Under the pieces are notes generated by a model, which had not been told where the DNA came from, did no database searches, and was given only the letters and a program-made list of their open reading frames with translations. A stretch of DNA of 64,000 nucleotides from Adiantum capillus-veneris (lineage: Eukaryota > Streptophyta > Polypodiopsida > Polypodiales > Pteridaceae). The stretch covers positions 90,981,747-91,045,746 of the forward strand of contig CM043954.1 in the NCBI GenBank assembly GCA_014529385.2, given 5' to 3'. A program made the position numbers and the translations under genes. Of the stretch, positions 37,701-48,960 are shown piece after piece; the stretch's first letter is position 1, and each line of letters opens with the position of its first letter.

Positions 37701-38338
37701 GATATAGATGATCTTCATGGGTTTTAACTACCCTGGCTTGTCATGAGAGGTCCATAAAAGATCCTTGATCTTTCTATCATCCCAACAATGGACTCCAATC
37801 CTAGGATTATTAGTGCTAAGCCGTTTCAAAGGTTTTAGATCAACTTGATCGTATCTCTCAAATTCTAAAGTTGGTGGACCTTATTTTTTTTCCATATATG
37901 AAATTATTGTATTCACTTCTAACCCCCCATTTTTCTATCACATCAAGATTTTCCACTTTTACATACTGAGTCCCGTTTTTATCCCTCCATATACATTTTT
38001 CTATGTTTGTTTGCTCTTATTTCCTCTTCAAACTCTATGTCATGGTCATCAATGCGAATGGAATAATCTTCATTAGGATCCAGGTAAACGTGAGCTCCAT
38101 GGACATTAGTCTTATAAAAGGGGAGTATGTGCTTATATCGCATTGTTGTTCCGATTCCTGACTGAGTCGAATAGGAAGACATTTCGGATGTTGAGTCGGA
38201 ATAAGTGTCTGGGACTTCTTCAAAGATAGTAGTGCCCAATTGATCACCTTGATTCACAATCTCTTTTGTGGATACCCTACTAGCGGTCACTCCAAGTATT
38301 CCTTGATTTGCTAGTAAGCAACCAGATCTAAGGTTCAT
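34740..38338 (-). pseudogene. Second gypsy-type gag relic
   Basis: ATG at 38338 starts MNLRSGCLLANQG. Next comes YKTNVHG with HVYLDPNEDY (about 38,090), then RDWILGQGLDPIPREKLHEKYF (37,386-37,625). A capsid-like region follows (FEGFGPMTLEEKYLTWF, about 37,200). Two zinc-binding motifs follow near 36,100-36,170: CHNYGAHDHWKNEC, with Tyr in place of the second Cys, and CTQCYKKGGHFPEGC. A Lys-rich tail lies at about 35,700-35,900. Several frameshifts and stops are present. No pol follows before the LTR at 33.8-34.7 kb. It may belong to the same family as the 26.5-30.5 kb gag, or to a tandem element sharing that LTR. The left limit is approximate. Confidence 0.7.
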
Positions 38339-38645
38339 ATAGACTTGTTAAGCCTTGGATAGAGTACTTACCGCGGATTGGATTGTTATCCGTTTTTCCA
38401 CTTGACTTGAATTCAACTTCTGTCTCAATTCTTTGCCTGCAACCTGGTTCCTATGTCAGTTTTAACCAAGTTAGCTATTTTCTCTCAAAGCCTGTACTAT
38501 TATTGCTATAGAGATTGATGTTTGGTAATCCACAAATAACATCCTCATCTCTAAGCAAAAGTATGAAACATAAATTCTAAGGGCATTTGGGATGATGTAT
38601 TGTAAACCTGCGAGCACTCTAATGGAGGTGAATGTGTAACTCTCC

Positions 38646-39350
38646 ATGGATGATTCTTCTCTCTTAGTCGACATCAAGAAGTACATGAATCTTGAGGGAT
38701 GTTTGATTTTCTTGTGTAATACTAAACAAGACACTTGTTTTGTAGTTGGTGTTTTGAATAGGTTCTCCAACCAGCGTAGGAAATCTCTTTGTAAGGTAGG
38801 CATGTGTGTTTTAAAGTATATTAGAGGTACTTTGGGCCATGTCATTTTCTATGGCATTGGCACAAATACCCTAAGTGGATATTGTGACTCTGATTGGATG
38901 AGAGATTTCAATTCCAGAAAATCAAATTTTGGATATTATTATTTCTCACTTGGTTTTGGAGTGTTTTCTTGGACTAGCAACAAGAAGCAGCTAACCGTCG
39001 TTCTTTCTTCAACAAAAACAGAGTATAAAGCTCCTTGTTTTGCAGCTTGTAAAGTAGTCTATCTCAGGAGGATTTTCATGGACTTAGCTGTTCTTATTGA
39101 TTTAGTAACAACACTTCAATGTGACAACCAGAGTTGCATGACAATTGTCAATAACTCTATCTTCCATGTATGCACAAAGTATATTGAGATTCAATATCAT
39201 CATGTTTGAGAGCTTATCGAGGAGGAGATTGTAGAGCTACAATATTATCATATTGAAGATAATTGTGCAAATATATTTACCAAAGCTTTTAAGAAAGACC
39301 AATTACTTCGACACCTTCATCAACTTGAAGTTGGTGCACGACCAACATAA
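38646..39350 (+). pseudogene. Copia RNase H relic
   Basis: The plus-strand frame 38646-39209 shows copia RNase H landmarks: GYCDSDWMRDFNSRKS, SWTSNKKQLTVVLSSTKTEYKA, CDNQSCMTIVNN and TKYIEIQYHHV. Further in-phase remnants run to about 39,350 (NIFTKAF-like and LHQLEVGAR). A purine stretch GAGAGGGGATATT at about 39,371 may be the polypurine tract of the lost element. RNase H would degrade the RNA strand during reverse transcription. The rest of pol, gag and the LTRs were not found here. It runs opposite to its neighbours. Confidence 0.8.
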
Positions 39351-39399
39351 AGCATTTCTAAGTGTTCATTGAGAGGGGATATTAGTTTACCTGCAACGC

Positions 39400-41460
39400 C
39401 CACTTGTCCATTTTGCCCACCATAATGTATATTGCACAGTTTGTAAGGCCCCTATATGATGGAAAGCCAATACCGCACATACTATTTGGTGGATTCCAGC
39501 TTGCACATTGATAAGGTCTTTATTTTTTATCGTAAATGGTACATAACATATTCAAAAGAAAATTAAAAAAATTTGAAAAATATTTCAAGAATATTTTGCA
39601 TGATACTGAGACCATATGTACATGTCATTAGTACTATGACCGGTGGCCAATGATCGATGGTGGATGCGGATGGTGAATTGGCATAGTCAATACTACACAT
39701 GCCTCCCCCCCCCCCCCCCCACACACACACACTTATCTACCACCTACCCGTAGCACTATATAAGAAATCCATCTCTATAAACCATAACATCCTCATAAGG
39801 ATAGCCAACCACTTGTATTCCTACCTATGAGCTCAAGTTGTCTATATCGTCATCTAAGCTCTACCTTGGGAGTGCATGGGTAGATGACGCCATCACTTTG
39901 TAATGGTGCTAATCTAATATTTGATTTACCACTAATCTACTTTGCATCATATCTCTCTCTACTATCCTTGCTACAAGATTATATTTTGTTGTACATTTCT
40001 TATATAGACATCGTGCATAATGAAGAGACCAATTGTGATGGAAGGAGGATTTGTTTCAAATACACACAGATATGGTGCATGTGAAAATGATGAGAGTCAA
40101 GATAACCTTAGTCATTTGTAGATGTTAGTGGTCTAAAAGTATGTGCATGATATGGGGAGATCACTAAGATAGATGCAAGGAACTCACATAAAAGACTCTA
40201 ACTCTAATTGGTAGTCCATCACCTCGTTGAAAATGGACGGTGGCAATAGCGACAACTATCAAGTTGTGGGAGTGAAACAAAATCTCCTAGTTCGCTGAGC
40301 TACGAGCGTTCTCTCTGTCGATTGGGTGGGCTAGGCTCCATTGTGGCCACGTGAAATTGCAACCACATGGAATTATACAATAACATTTTTAATCTACAGC
40401 ATAGACATTAAACGAGTGGTTTAGTTATAAGATAACATTTTTAATCTATAGCATAGACATTAAACTAGTGGTTGAAACCACCCTCCCACCTTTTGGCATG
40501 AGGAAGATATTGAGGACATGCAAGCAAACTCATTGAATAAAGTGTGTTGCATGATCCCATCAAAATAAAGCAAAAAATTATGGCTTCCACTTCTATAAAG
40601 CTTACATGATGTCACAAGCTTCTTTGCATGGTCTTTTTCCCAGAACAGTTTTGGGTTGTATGAGTCTTTTGCCTTGCAAAAAGATAAAATGTGAGTAGCT
40701 AGCCTCTTAATTCAAATTCCCTATTGTAGGATCAAAGATAGGGGCAACCACTAATGAGGGAAAGGCTCGATAAACACATTACGATCCACTTCTTAACTAT
40801 ACATAGCCAATCTTACAATTTATAACCAGCCTTTTAGGAATAAAGTGCCCTTCCTCATCAGTAAGTTATTTGAATGTTAGCTTACCATGGTTTACACCTA
40901 AAATGCCCAAATTTTGACCTTGAAAATTAAGGTCCAATAAAATCATAAGTGGTATTTCTCATTTTCAACCAAGAAATTTACACTACAAACCAGGGTATAC
41001 GAGCATTACTGCATTACTGCGCATAGAACATGATCTTGGGTATTTCCATAACACCAACACCTTCAATACAACTATAATTTCCATCCAATTCATTTAATTT
41101 ATCCTTACCATTTAGAAAACATGTAATTTATATTTTTCTACAGGCCCTTGTGTTAAGTACTATTTATCAGCTTTGTTTGCAATTTATGCAATCAATATAC
41201 AGTAATGGGCCTCTTACAGAAGCACATCATATTGAATAAAGTTACATGTAAAGTTTGAGCTCTTATTTGGGGAGAAGGTTATGGCTACTGCTCAGAAGCT
41301 TAAGGCTGAAATACCATAATGTTGAATTAATGTACAAAGCCAGAACCATTATAAGCTTTAGTACAAATACAACTTGGCAATTATACTACACAGACCATTA
41401 AAAAGAGCAATGTCCATGCGATCGCATCGAATCTCATACCTTAACAGAAGGAAACCTGAC
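39400..41460. other. No recognised gene; short C and CA runs
   Basis: A poly-C then (CA)n tract lies at about 39,705-39,732. A near-perfect direct repeat of about 50 bp (ATAACATTTTTAATCTA.AGC) occurs at about 40,380 and 40,432. Otherwise nothing is recognised. The part next to 41,461 must hold the 3' UTR of the receptor kinase. Confidence 0.5.
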
Positions 41461-42939
41461 TCACTGAGCATCCACAATAAGCTGATCCAATTCGGGATGG
41501 AGCTTCTCTTGCTGCGATGACCTTATTTGGTTCAGCATTTTGAGAATGTCATCAGCATTAGGCCGCGCGCGCGGATCTTCTAGAAGACAGAATGCAGCCA
41601 CTTTCAATACAAGAAGCATCTCCTCCTCTTCATCACCATGTCCACGCAACCTCTCATCGAGGATGCTTTTAGCACTTTCATCCCCGGCAGCCAATATATT
41701 GGCTATCCAATTCCCCATATGTGTGTTCACCTCTACAAACAAGGGACTTGTAGGCTCCTTTCCTGTTACTAACACTATCAAGACCACCCCAAATGCATAC
41801 ACATCCCCTTGTGTGTTGTACCTCAAGCTTTGGTAATACTCTGGGGCTATGTATCCGACCGTTCCCGCTACATTGTTTCCGGTGATGTGCGTGTGTTTGT
41901 CCGGAATCACCTTAGCCAGACCAAAGTCCCCTATATGCGCCACCATATCCTTATCCAAGAGAATGTTCCCCGGCTTCAAGTCACAATGTATGATCTTTGG
42001 GATGCAATCAAGATGCAAGTATTTGAGACCTGTAGCAACATCTTTTGCTATGGCAAGCCTCTTCTTCCATGGGAGCTCTAGCTTGTTCTGTGCTACTTCC
42101 ATCAAGACATCGTGCAAGCTGCCGTTTTCGATGTACTCGTAGATCAGCAAGTGCGCGCTCGGCTGTGGGATGTAGGCGAGCAGAGTGACAAGATTGCGGT
42201 GGCGAATCTGGCCGAGCGTCGTGAGCTCAGCATGAATTTGCTTAGAGTTCTTGGTCAGGTCATAGCTCTGCTCAAGGTCAGGGTCTACACCTCCCCCATT
42301 GGGAGAAACAGAAAGGCCTAAAACCTTCTTAATAGCCACTGCAGTGCCATTTTCAAGATTCGTCTTGTAGACTTCTCCACTACCCCCTTTGCCCAGCAGC
42401 TCCAAGCTTTCCATGGCAACTGCCTTTTCAAGAAAAGCTAAAGCTTTAGCATCCACTATCTTCCTTTGGAAAACCACAGGCTTTCCAGCTTTGGGCCTCT
42501 TCGCGTACCCGCGGATGACTCCTAGCAGCAAAGAAGCTATAAGGGCAGAGATTGCGCCTGTCACTGACCCCAGAGCTATGCCTGCTAGCCACTTCACCAC
42601 AGTGGACGTGCTCTCCTTCTTACCGAGCTTTCCATTGCCACCGCTTGAGGGGGCCGGTGCTGGTGCTTGCGCAGGCGCCCTGGTCGATGTATCTGTAATG
42701 TTGCCCACTTCCGCAGCTAGTCGGCCCCTGGAAGACACAGTTTGGAGTTTTCTCGACCCATGAAGGATTTTCTGCCACAGGAATGAAGAAAAGCTTTGGA
42801 GATTGGAGCTTCCATGGCCGCTCTGAGAGAAGGAAGAAGGGGCCGAAGCAATATTGCCGTGTGGGTGATGATAGGAGCTTGTAGCGGGGGGGAGAGAGAG
42901 GAGGGTGAGGCAGAGATAGAGCTTGAGCGCCATCGCCAT
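41461..42939 (-). CDS. SOBIR1-like receptor kinase without LRRs
   Basis: The predicted protein has 492 aa. The start is the first in-frame ATG (42939), with an A at -3 and G at +4. Order: signal peptide (MAMALKLYLCLTLLSLPP), a 90-aa ectodomain rich in Ser, His and Gly with an APAQAPAPAP segment, a membrane helix (about 117-142), then a kinase domain. Kinase landmarks: LGKGGSGEVY (183-192), VAIKK Lys204, Glu238, HCDLKPGN (318-325), DFG (338-340), APE (365-367). Order and wording (FLEKAVAMESLELLGKGG, AGTVGYIAPEYYQ) are closest to SOBIR1, the adaptor kinase of LRR receptor-like proteins at the plasma membrane. Two differences: no leucine-rich repeats, and HCD rather than HRD. There is no intron and no disabling change, so it is probably functional. 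Confidence 0.88.
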   Translation of the reverse strand: MAMALKLYLCLTLLSLPPATSSYHHPHGNIASAPSSFSQSGHGSSNLQSFSSFLWQKILHGSRKLQTVSSRGRLAAEVGNITDTSTRAPAQAPAPAPSSGGNGKLGKKESTSTVVKWLAGIALGSVTGAISALIASLLLGVIRGYAKRPKAGKPVVFQRKIVDAKALAFLEKAVAMESLELLGKGGSGEVYKTNLENGTAVAIKKVLGLSVSPNGGGVDPDLEQSYDLTKNSKQIHAELTTLGQIRHRNLVTLLAYIPQPSAHLLIYEYIENGSLHDVLMEVAQNKLELPWKKRLAIAKDVATGLKYLHLDCIPKIIHCDLKPGNILLDKDMVAHIGDFGLAKVIPDKHTHITGNNVAGTVGYIAPEYYQSLRYNTQGDVYAFGVVLIVLVTGKEPTSPLFVEVNTHMGNWIANILAAGDESAKSILDERLRGHGDEEEEMLLVLKVAAFCLLEDPRARPNADDILKMLNQIRSSQQEKLHPELDQLIVDAQ

Positions 42940-43349
42940 TGTGCAGGCGATGAAGGCCCTGGACAAACAAACAGAAACAGACACAAGCAACAATGCCAAT
43001 AAAGCTTTTTTTTTTCTCTTGACTTGGAAACGAATGGAGCATGATGAGTCTTCCTTGACCCGATCAGATGTCAAGACTCACATGACGAAAGTGATGATAA
43101 AATAAGGCCGCTGTCACACAGGACCGCCACCCTCCCATATGTGAGCTGGCGTGGTGTGTCCATGCAGCCTACGTTCACAGCTTTTGAGTGATCAAAGGAT
43201 GTCTGCGCCGCTTATCACCCAAGGCGGCCCTTGTGTCGCAGGCTGAAAGCTCCCATACAATTAGCACAGAGGAAATTTGCTTGGGCAACAGTGGGCGGGG
43301 TTTATCCTCGAACACAAAACCGGAGATGAGCTCAGCCAACGATTTTACA
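42940..43349 (-). promoter_or_regulatory. Upstream region of the receptor kinase
   Basis: Only about 410 bp separate the start codon from the edge of hAT copy 2. It must contain the 5' UTR and proximal promoter. I could not identify a TATA box with confidence. A run of T on the plus strand (about 43,007-43,018) lies within it. Confidence 0.4.
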
Positions 43350-44620
43350 GACGTGATCATGATCGTGTGATTACGTTAGTAACATCAATAATTACACAAG
43401 ACAAAAACGTGATCACGTTAATTGTTAACGTGATCCTGATGATGACCTGTAAGAACCAATAGAACCGGTTAGCCTGTCGGGTTTTATCATTTTTTCTACG
43501 GGCCCTTCTGTCTTGTTTATTTTTCGACGGACCGTCAGGCAACCTCCTTTACCCGACAGACCCGTCGGGAAAATAAAAAATCCTGATAGACGTAATTATA
43601 TAAAGTAAAACCTCTTCTAACCTTGACACTTTGACTACTCAAATCCCTAGGCAGTGTATCCGAGCGTCGAGTACAATCATCTCTTTGTGAATTAACCTAA
43701 GGTTACAGAGTCATAGGTCTTTTTTTGGACCGAACGTGATTCTTAATTCGGTAACCACTTCTAAAAATATTTAAATCTTTGACTGAACATAGAGGTACGA
43801 AACCAAAACAGTTGAGAATTTGGATAGTCATGCTCATTGTGACGAAGCCATTGGTCCATAAAATGGCCGAAGTTGGTTTTAGAAGATGAGCATATGTAAG
43901 TGACGAGTCGGTAGTCAAGGGTCGGATGCCCTGTACTAATGTACTGGGTATATAAAAAATCCTTGAAGTCTTGCATTTTTCACCATCATAGATTTGAGTT
44001 GATATACATTGTCAATGCACAATATGAGAGCTATAATCACTAATTGAATGAAAATAGCTTTTATATGTTTAATTGGATGCATAAGGGGGCTACAATCCTT
44101 GATTGGGTACAAGTAGTCCTCAATTGTGTGATTGTATTGAAGATTTCATTGCCTTGTTTTATGCATTGGTTTATATAAGAAGTGCATTCTGTATTATGAA
44201 AGATTGTTAGTGCATGACATGACCAATCATAGATATTATTGCTTTCATGTATGCTTTGCAAATAATTATCATCGTTTCAGTGTAAAAGTTGATTATTCTT
44301 TGTAGCATTTGAAATAGATGTGCCTTATTGTTTGCAAATCGAAGAGGACGTATAAACAATTATCATATCTATAATTGCATTGACAAATTCATAGCATTAT
44401 TGTATGCATAATGCCCTGTAGAGAGTGCATTGCAATGTGTATGTTTGCTCATAATATATGTGATCGATATGTGGATTGACTAGAGTACATTGAAAATCTC
44501 ATACTGTGTACATTTGATTACTTTCTTAGTGAATGGTTTTCTAATATATATTGAAAAGAAGAAAAATATTTTTAAAATTGAACATCTAGTTCTTATGCCT
44601 TCAATATTAAATTGAAAGCA

Positions 44621-45000
44621 ATGGAGAAAAATGTATGCACGAGTGGTAGGAAGAAGGCAAAGAATAAAAAATCCACTGGCAAAGAGTGGGATTATGCTCA
44701 CAACATATGCAGTCGATATATGGAGTGGCAATGTAAATTTTTCTTCACTACAAAATCAGGCGATGCACCACGTACTAGGGACCATTTTTTGGATAGCATT
44801 AAAAAGAATTGTAAGAAATGTGAACATTCTCAGGCACATACAATTGCAAAGCGTTTGAGAGAAGAGCTCGCCAAAAAGGGTGGCAAGAGACAATGGATAC
44901 ATAACTCTGTTATGGATGCAAGTCAAGAGGATTCAAAGCCAAATATTAACTCTGTTGATCCTCTGGTGACACCAATTAAAATTGCAGAACAGCATGTGTA
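44621..45000 (+). pseudogene. hAT transposase N-terminal part (copy 2)
   Basis: Starts MEKNVCTSGRKK, matching MEQNVGTSGTKK of copy 1. The BED-type finger is still in phase: EWDYAHNICSRYMEWQCKFF, then HFLDSIKKNCKKC. The second Cys of the CxxC pair is replaced by Phe here, whereas copy 1 keeps Cys but is shifted out of frame. A stop at 45,000 matches the end of the first block in copy 1. The gene continues after the 15.5-kb insertion, at 60,537. Confidence 0.8.
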
Positions 45001-45083
45001 GGGAGAGGAAATGTCAAGCAACGTTCCTTTTAAGCATCACAATGAAGTTGCCCTTGGGAAAATGCGTCAAAAATCATTGCTTC

Positions 45084-47401
45084 TGTAATATAAATGGCCT
45101 ATGAACTTTGAGAATAGCGGAATTAAGAGAATTAGAGTGAGCATTTTTGTGAGATTACTTTGAGAACATAGAGGGTGAACCTAATTAGCAGTAGCATAAT
45201 AATCATAATACTTAATTAACTTGGCATGAACAATACTTTCGCAAGAGAAAGAGTTTAAAGAACTTGACAACACTTGAGGACCAGATGTATGTGGAGCCGG
45301 TCCCCCCTCCAATAGGCTTTTGTATTATAGATTCTCCCATCAAGAGAGACTTGGTACAATACAATCTTTGGGTTCCTTGTGACCTAGGTGATGCAATGAA
45401 GATGGAAATCTTCATGCATAACATAGACTTTGTAGAAATCATTAACCATCCCCGGCCTTAGTCCCAAGGCCTTAAACACCTTCAAAGGTGGAGAGAGCTA
45501 GCGGGGAATAAGGGTAGGGAAGAGGAAGAAGAAACATCCATAGGAAAAAGAAATAGTTCCTCACTTATCATCACTCTTCTTGCTTATCATACATAATAGC
45601 ATAGTAATGAAGATGGAAAGCTTAAGCATTGGAGCATGGATCTTGGTCGAATTTGCCTTCCATAGCCAAGAGTGTTGATGTAGGCTCTCAACTTCTCAAC
45701 AAGCTTGCAGAAGGAGATGGAGCTCTTGCACTTTGTACTTCACATAATGAGCTTGTGTGTGTGTGTGTGTGTGTGTGTGTGGGAGAGGGTATATGGGCAA
45801 GCACACCCCCTAATTTCTTGGGGCAACCCCCTCTTCTAGCACTAGTCTGCATTTTATTGGACGTCCTCAAACATGGCCAATCACATGCTTAGTCCCGGGG
45901 GATTCACCATGGAAACCTTACCACACCACGTAAGTGCAGGAGAGGGGTTTTTTTTAACAAGTTACATAAGCGTATAAGTTAGGGGCAGGCCCCCAATAAT
46001 TTATTTCCCAAGCTTAAAAATAAGGGAGGGGGTATCATATTTATGGAGGGGAGGGAGTGAGAAAAGGGGAAAATGAGAGGAATTTTTTGTGTTTCAAAAT
46101 CATGGCTTCCCAAAAGAGTCTTCCCTCGAACTTGTGAGTCAATAGCTACAAAGACACATGCAAGAACAAACATTGCTTTGTATCAATTGCTTGTTTTGTG
46201 ATTATAGTTCATTTGTTGAGGGATGAAAGCTATAAAGAGTTTGTATAGATGCAAATTTACACGGCGAACCTAGCACAACTTTATAACCAATTTAGATGCG
46301 TCAAAATTGAACGAGTAGCTAGAGTGTAGGTTGAACGGGCATATAGTTTGAAAGTAAAACTAAGACAGATTGAGGGTACCTCTAGCTATCAATAGAAGTG
46401 GTTCCTTAATACGTTGCTAGTCATTATGCTACATGCTCTTTGGATAGTTTTACTTAGTTAGATCATGTGAGACCTAAATTTTATATGTAAGATAGGGGTA
46501 TGGTAGTTTTTTGCATTCATTGTCGTATAAGCGTAGAAAGGGGGGTCATATTCTCTAGTATTAGTCATACATAGAGGTTTTATCAAAGTTGTCCGCTCGC
46601 AGGTGGCGTCCCGTTTTGTATATAGAGTGAATTCCCCGGGTGCTTAGTGCATATCAAGCAACAAGGGTAGCATTAGGACAAGTGTCCTTCTTACCCCTTT
46701 GAGAGAGAGGGCTTGAATTATTCTTTAAAAATTAATTAAATAAACTAATTTCTCATTGGATCCCTTGAGAGGCCAACCAATAGACTTTAGAAACCTTGTG
46801 AGGGTAACATGGAGAGGAGCTTGACATGTGTCCTTGTTGCCTCGTTGGTCTAGGTTTGCCTTGTGTGAGGGTGTGTGTGTTCTCTCTCATGTCCCCAACT
46901 TGTAGGGCTCGCCCTCTCCTTGTAGGGATCCTTGTTGACTTTTTGACACCTCAAGCCCCTCAACCTTGGGCCCTGTTCCCACCACAAGCTCGTCTCTTAA
47001 GTCCTTCAAGCTTGGGTCGGGTTCCCACCTCAAGTACAACCCTAGCATCTCAAGCACGACAAGCACCTCAAGCACCTCAGTCATCAAGCACGACAAGCAC
47101 CTCAAGCTTGGGCCGGGTTCCCACCTCAAGTACACCCCTAGCTTACCTAAGGTCCAAGGCTTTTCACCTAATTATTAGAAGTCTTTAATGAAGCTAACCC
47201 TAAGGTCTTTTATGCTCCATTAGTGTTGCTCTTTGATAGACCATCTCCCGTTTGGACCCATTACCTTTGACCGCGTGTTGAGATGCATCTAAAGTACATA
47301 TTTATATTCTAACTCTTGTTCCCGTTTATTCTCTCACATTAAGTGATGAGTTTAACATGAGAAAAACATTTGGGTATAGTTAGATATTAGATTTTATTGC
47401 A
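45084..47401 (-). repeat. 3' LTR of the chromovirus, with MITE inside
   Basis: On the plus strand it begins TGTAATATAAATGGCCTATG and ends GATTTTATTGCA. It aligns with 58948-60536 throughout, apart from a 747-bp insertion at 45894-46640. The minus-strand purine tract AAGAGAGAGG just beyond 47401 is the expected polypurine tract. It includes a GT microsatellite (about 45,755-45,781). Confidence 0.85.
45894..46640. mobile_element. 747-bp MITE in the LTR, 8-bp target duplication
   Basis: Terminal inverted repeats CCCGGGGGATTCAC and (reverse complement) CCCGGGGAATTCAC flank it, with a direct repeat TGCTTAGT outside on both sides (45886-45893 and 46641-46648). The other LTR has the single uninterrupted TGCTTAGT at 59741-59748. 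Eight-base duplications are typical of hAT (and P) superfamilies. There is no coding frame, so it is non-autonomous. Its ends are not those of the kinase-bearing hAT element. Confidence 0.92.
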
Positions 47402-47745
47402 TTACCTCTCTCTTGAAATGATAGTTGTCCTTGACAATGAGGTAGAAGAGATAAAGCCTTAGTCATTAGTCAATGTTTCTTAGCGGGTAGAGGATTATTT
47501 TCATTCCAAGATGGATAACTAATCCATTTTTTGCTTGGGAGACGTAGCTACTGCAAGCATGTCTGCTCTTTAGTCCATTTCATTCTTCCAAGTAGAGTGA
47601 CAGATTCTACTTGGTGTTGAGAGATGTCGTCATCACAAACATGATTCTAAGCATGCATACTACTTAAATTTGTGCATAATAAAAAGAGAATTAGTCTTAC
47701 GAGACAAAAACATTGATCATTTAAAAGAAACATGTATACATTTTC

Positions 47746-48660
47746 TTACTCTGATGGACCATTGTAAGCATTGACAAGGTTCATACTATCCTTAAGTTGT
47801 ATTCCTTGTATCCATCTAGCATCTTCAAAAGGATAATTTTTGAACTTAATAAGATACCATCGGATAATCCTACCATGTGGTAGTACCTTGTCTTCATGCC
47901 AAAGAATAGCTTCGGGTTGTAGCACCTCTTCTTGGTCTTCAATTTCTGGAGGGTCTTCAAGAATTGTTTCGCCTTGGGGCTCTCCTTTGTAGGGCTTAAG
48001 TAGGCTCACATGAAAAGCATTTTGTATGAGCCAATGGTTGGGCAGCTTCAGTTGATAAGCCATCTCATTGATTGGCTTCAAGATTTGAAAAGGACCATGG
48101 TATCTTTTTGCTAGTTTAGCATAATACTTTTGATGGCCCGTAGGGATTTTGCTCGTCACTTGCCTCAATCAAGACTTGTGAAACTTAAGTAAGACCCAAT
48201 CATTTTCTTTGAACATTAAGGCCCTTTAGTGATTGTTAGCAGCAACTTTTTGCCTTTGTTGAGAAATGGATATAGCCTCCTTAATCTTTTGGAAGATTCT
48301 TGTAGGTCACAGCTATACTCATTGGCAGCGAAGATCTTCCCATGTACTTTAAGTAGGAAGGGGCTTTTAGGTCTTCCCTCCATGATTTCAAAAGGTGATT
48401 TTCCCTTAGAAGTATGGATAGTATTATTGTACACATACTCTACAAGGAGTAGGTACTTCTCCCATTGTGAGCGTTGATCTACTTATGTAATATAAGTCTT
48501 TAGTAGATCGAGAATCGTAAGATTGGCTGTCTCACTTTGGCCATCCATTTGTGGGTGATAGGCCGAACAGAAATTCGATCTTGTACCTAGATTTTCAAAG
48601 AGACCTTTCCAAAAATTACTGGTCATTCTAGGATCTCTATCTGACACGATGGATGTTGGT
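47746..48660 (-). pseudogene. Chromovirus integrase C-terminal part and chromodomain
   Basis: Minus-strand order from 48660: SIVSDRDPRMTSNFWKGLF and YHPQMDGQSE (integrase core), KSPFEIMEGRPKSPF (48,216-48,434), then KRYHGPFQILKPI and HVSLLKPYKG. The last part is LPHGRIIRWYLIKFKNYPFEDARW (47,800-47,900, shown here in part only), a chromodomain-like pattern. Chromodomains steer integration toward particular chromatin. The first half of the integrase lies at 53,970 onward, on the other side of the copia insertion. There are frame changes at about 48,170 and 48,440. Confidence 0.85.
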
Positions 48661-48665
48661 AATCC

Positions 48666-48885
48666 TGCTGGAATTAGGGTTGCAGAGAAACACACACAGC
48701 TTGGAGAAGATGAAGGAAGCTCAAGGCACACAATAGAGAGTGTGTTTCTTAGTGTGCAATGGAAAGATAGATAGCCCTAGAGTGATGGGCGTATGCACGG
48801 GGAGAAAAACCTCCTAAAGAGGGAAAAAATGCCCCGGCGGTCCTAGTGTGTTCACACACATCACTACCACATGTATATGGTAACA
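48666..48885 (-). repeat. 3' LTR of the copia element
   Basis: 220 bp, TGCTGGAATTAGGG to ATATGGTAACA on the plus strand, flanked outside by AATCC. Confidence 0.95.
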
Positions 48886-48960
48886 AATCCCCCCTGGAGT
48901 GATGCGGTGAACCAGAGCTGGCACATGAGTAAAGGGAAGTGCCATGCCCTTAGGACAGGA

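Noticed and set aside
39703..39732. Poly-C then CA run as an unusual structure
   Set aside because: It is a simple low-complexity tract with no other supporting feature.
42940..43074. N-terminal extension of the receptor kinase (45 codons upstream of 42939)
   Set aside because: It contains no ATG. The ATG at 42939 has a strong context and starts a good signal peptide.
41540..43105. Several plus-strand and shifted minus-strand open frames over the receptor kinase
   Set aside because: They overlap the kinase gene out of phase and carry no motif; they are shadows of a GC-richer coding sequence.
46826..47188. Pro/Ser-rich open frames and repeated CTCAAGCACC/AAGCTTGGG strings in the chromovirus LTR (also at 59,928-60,276)
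   Set aside because: They occur in both LTRs and are degenerate short repeats of the LTR, with no evidence for translation.
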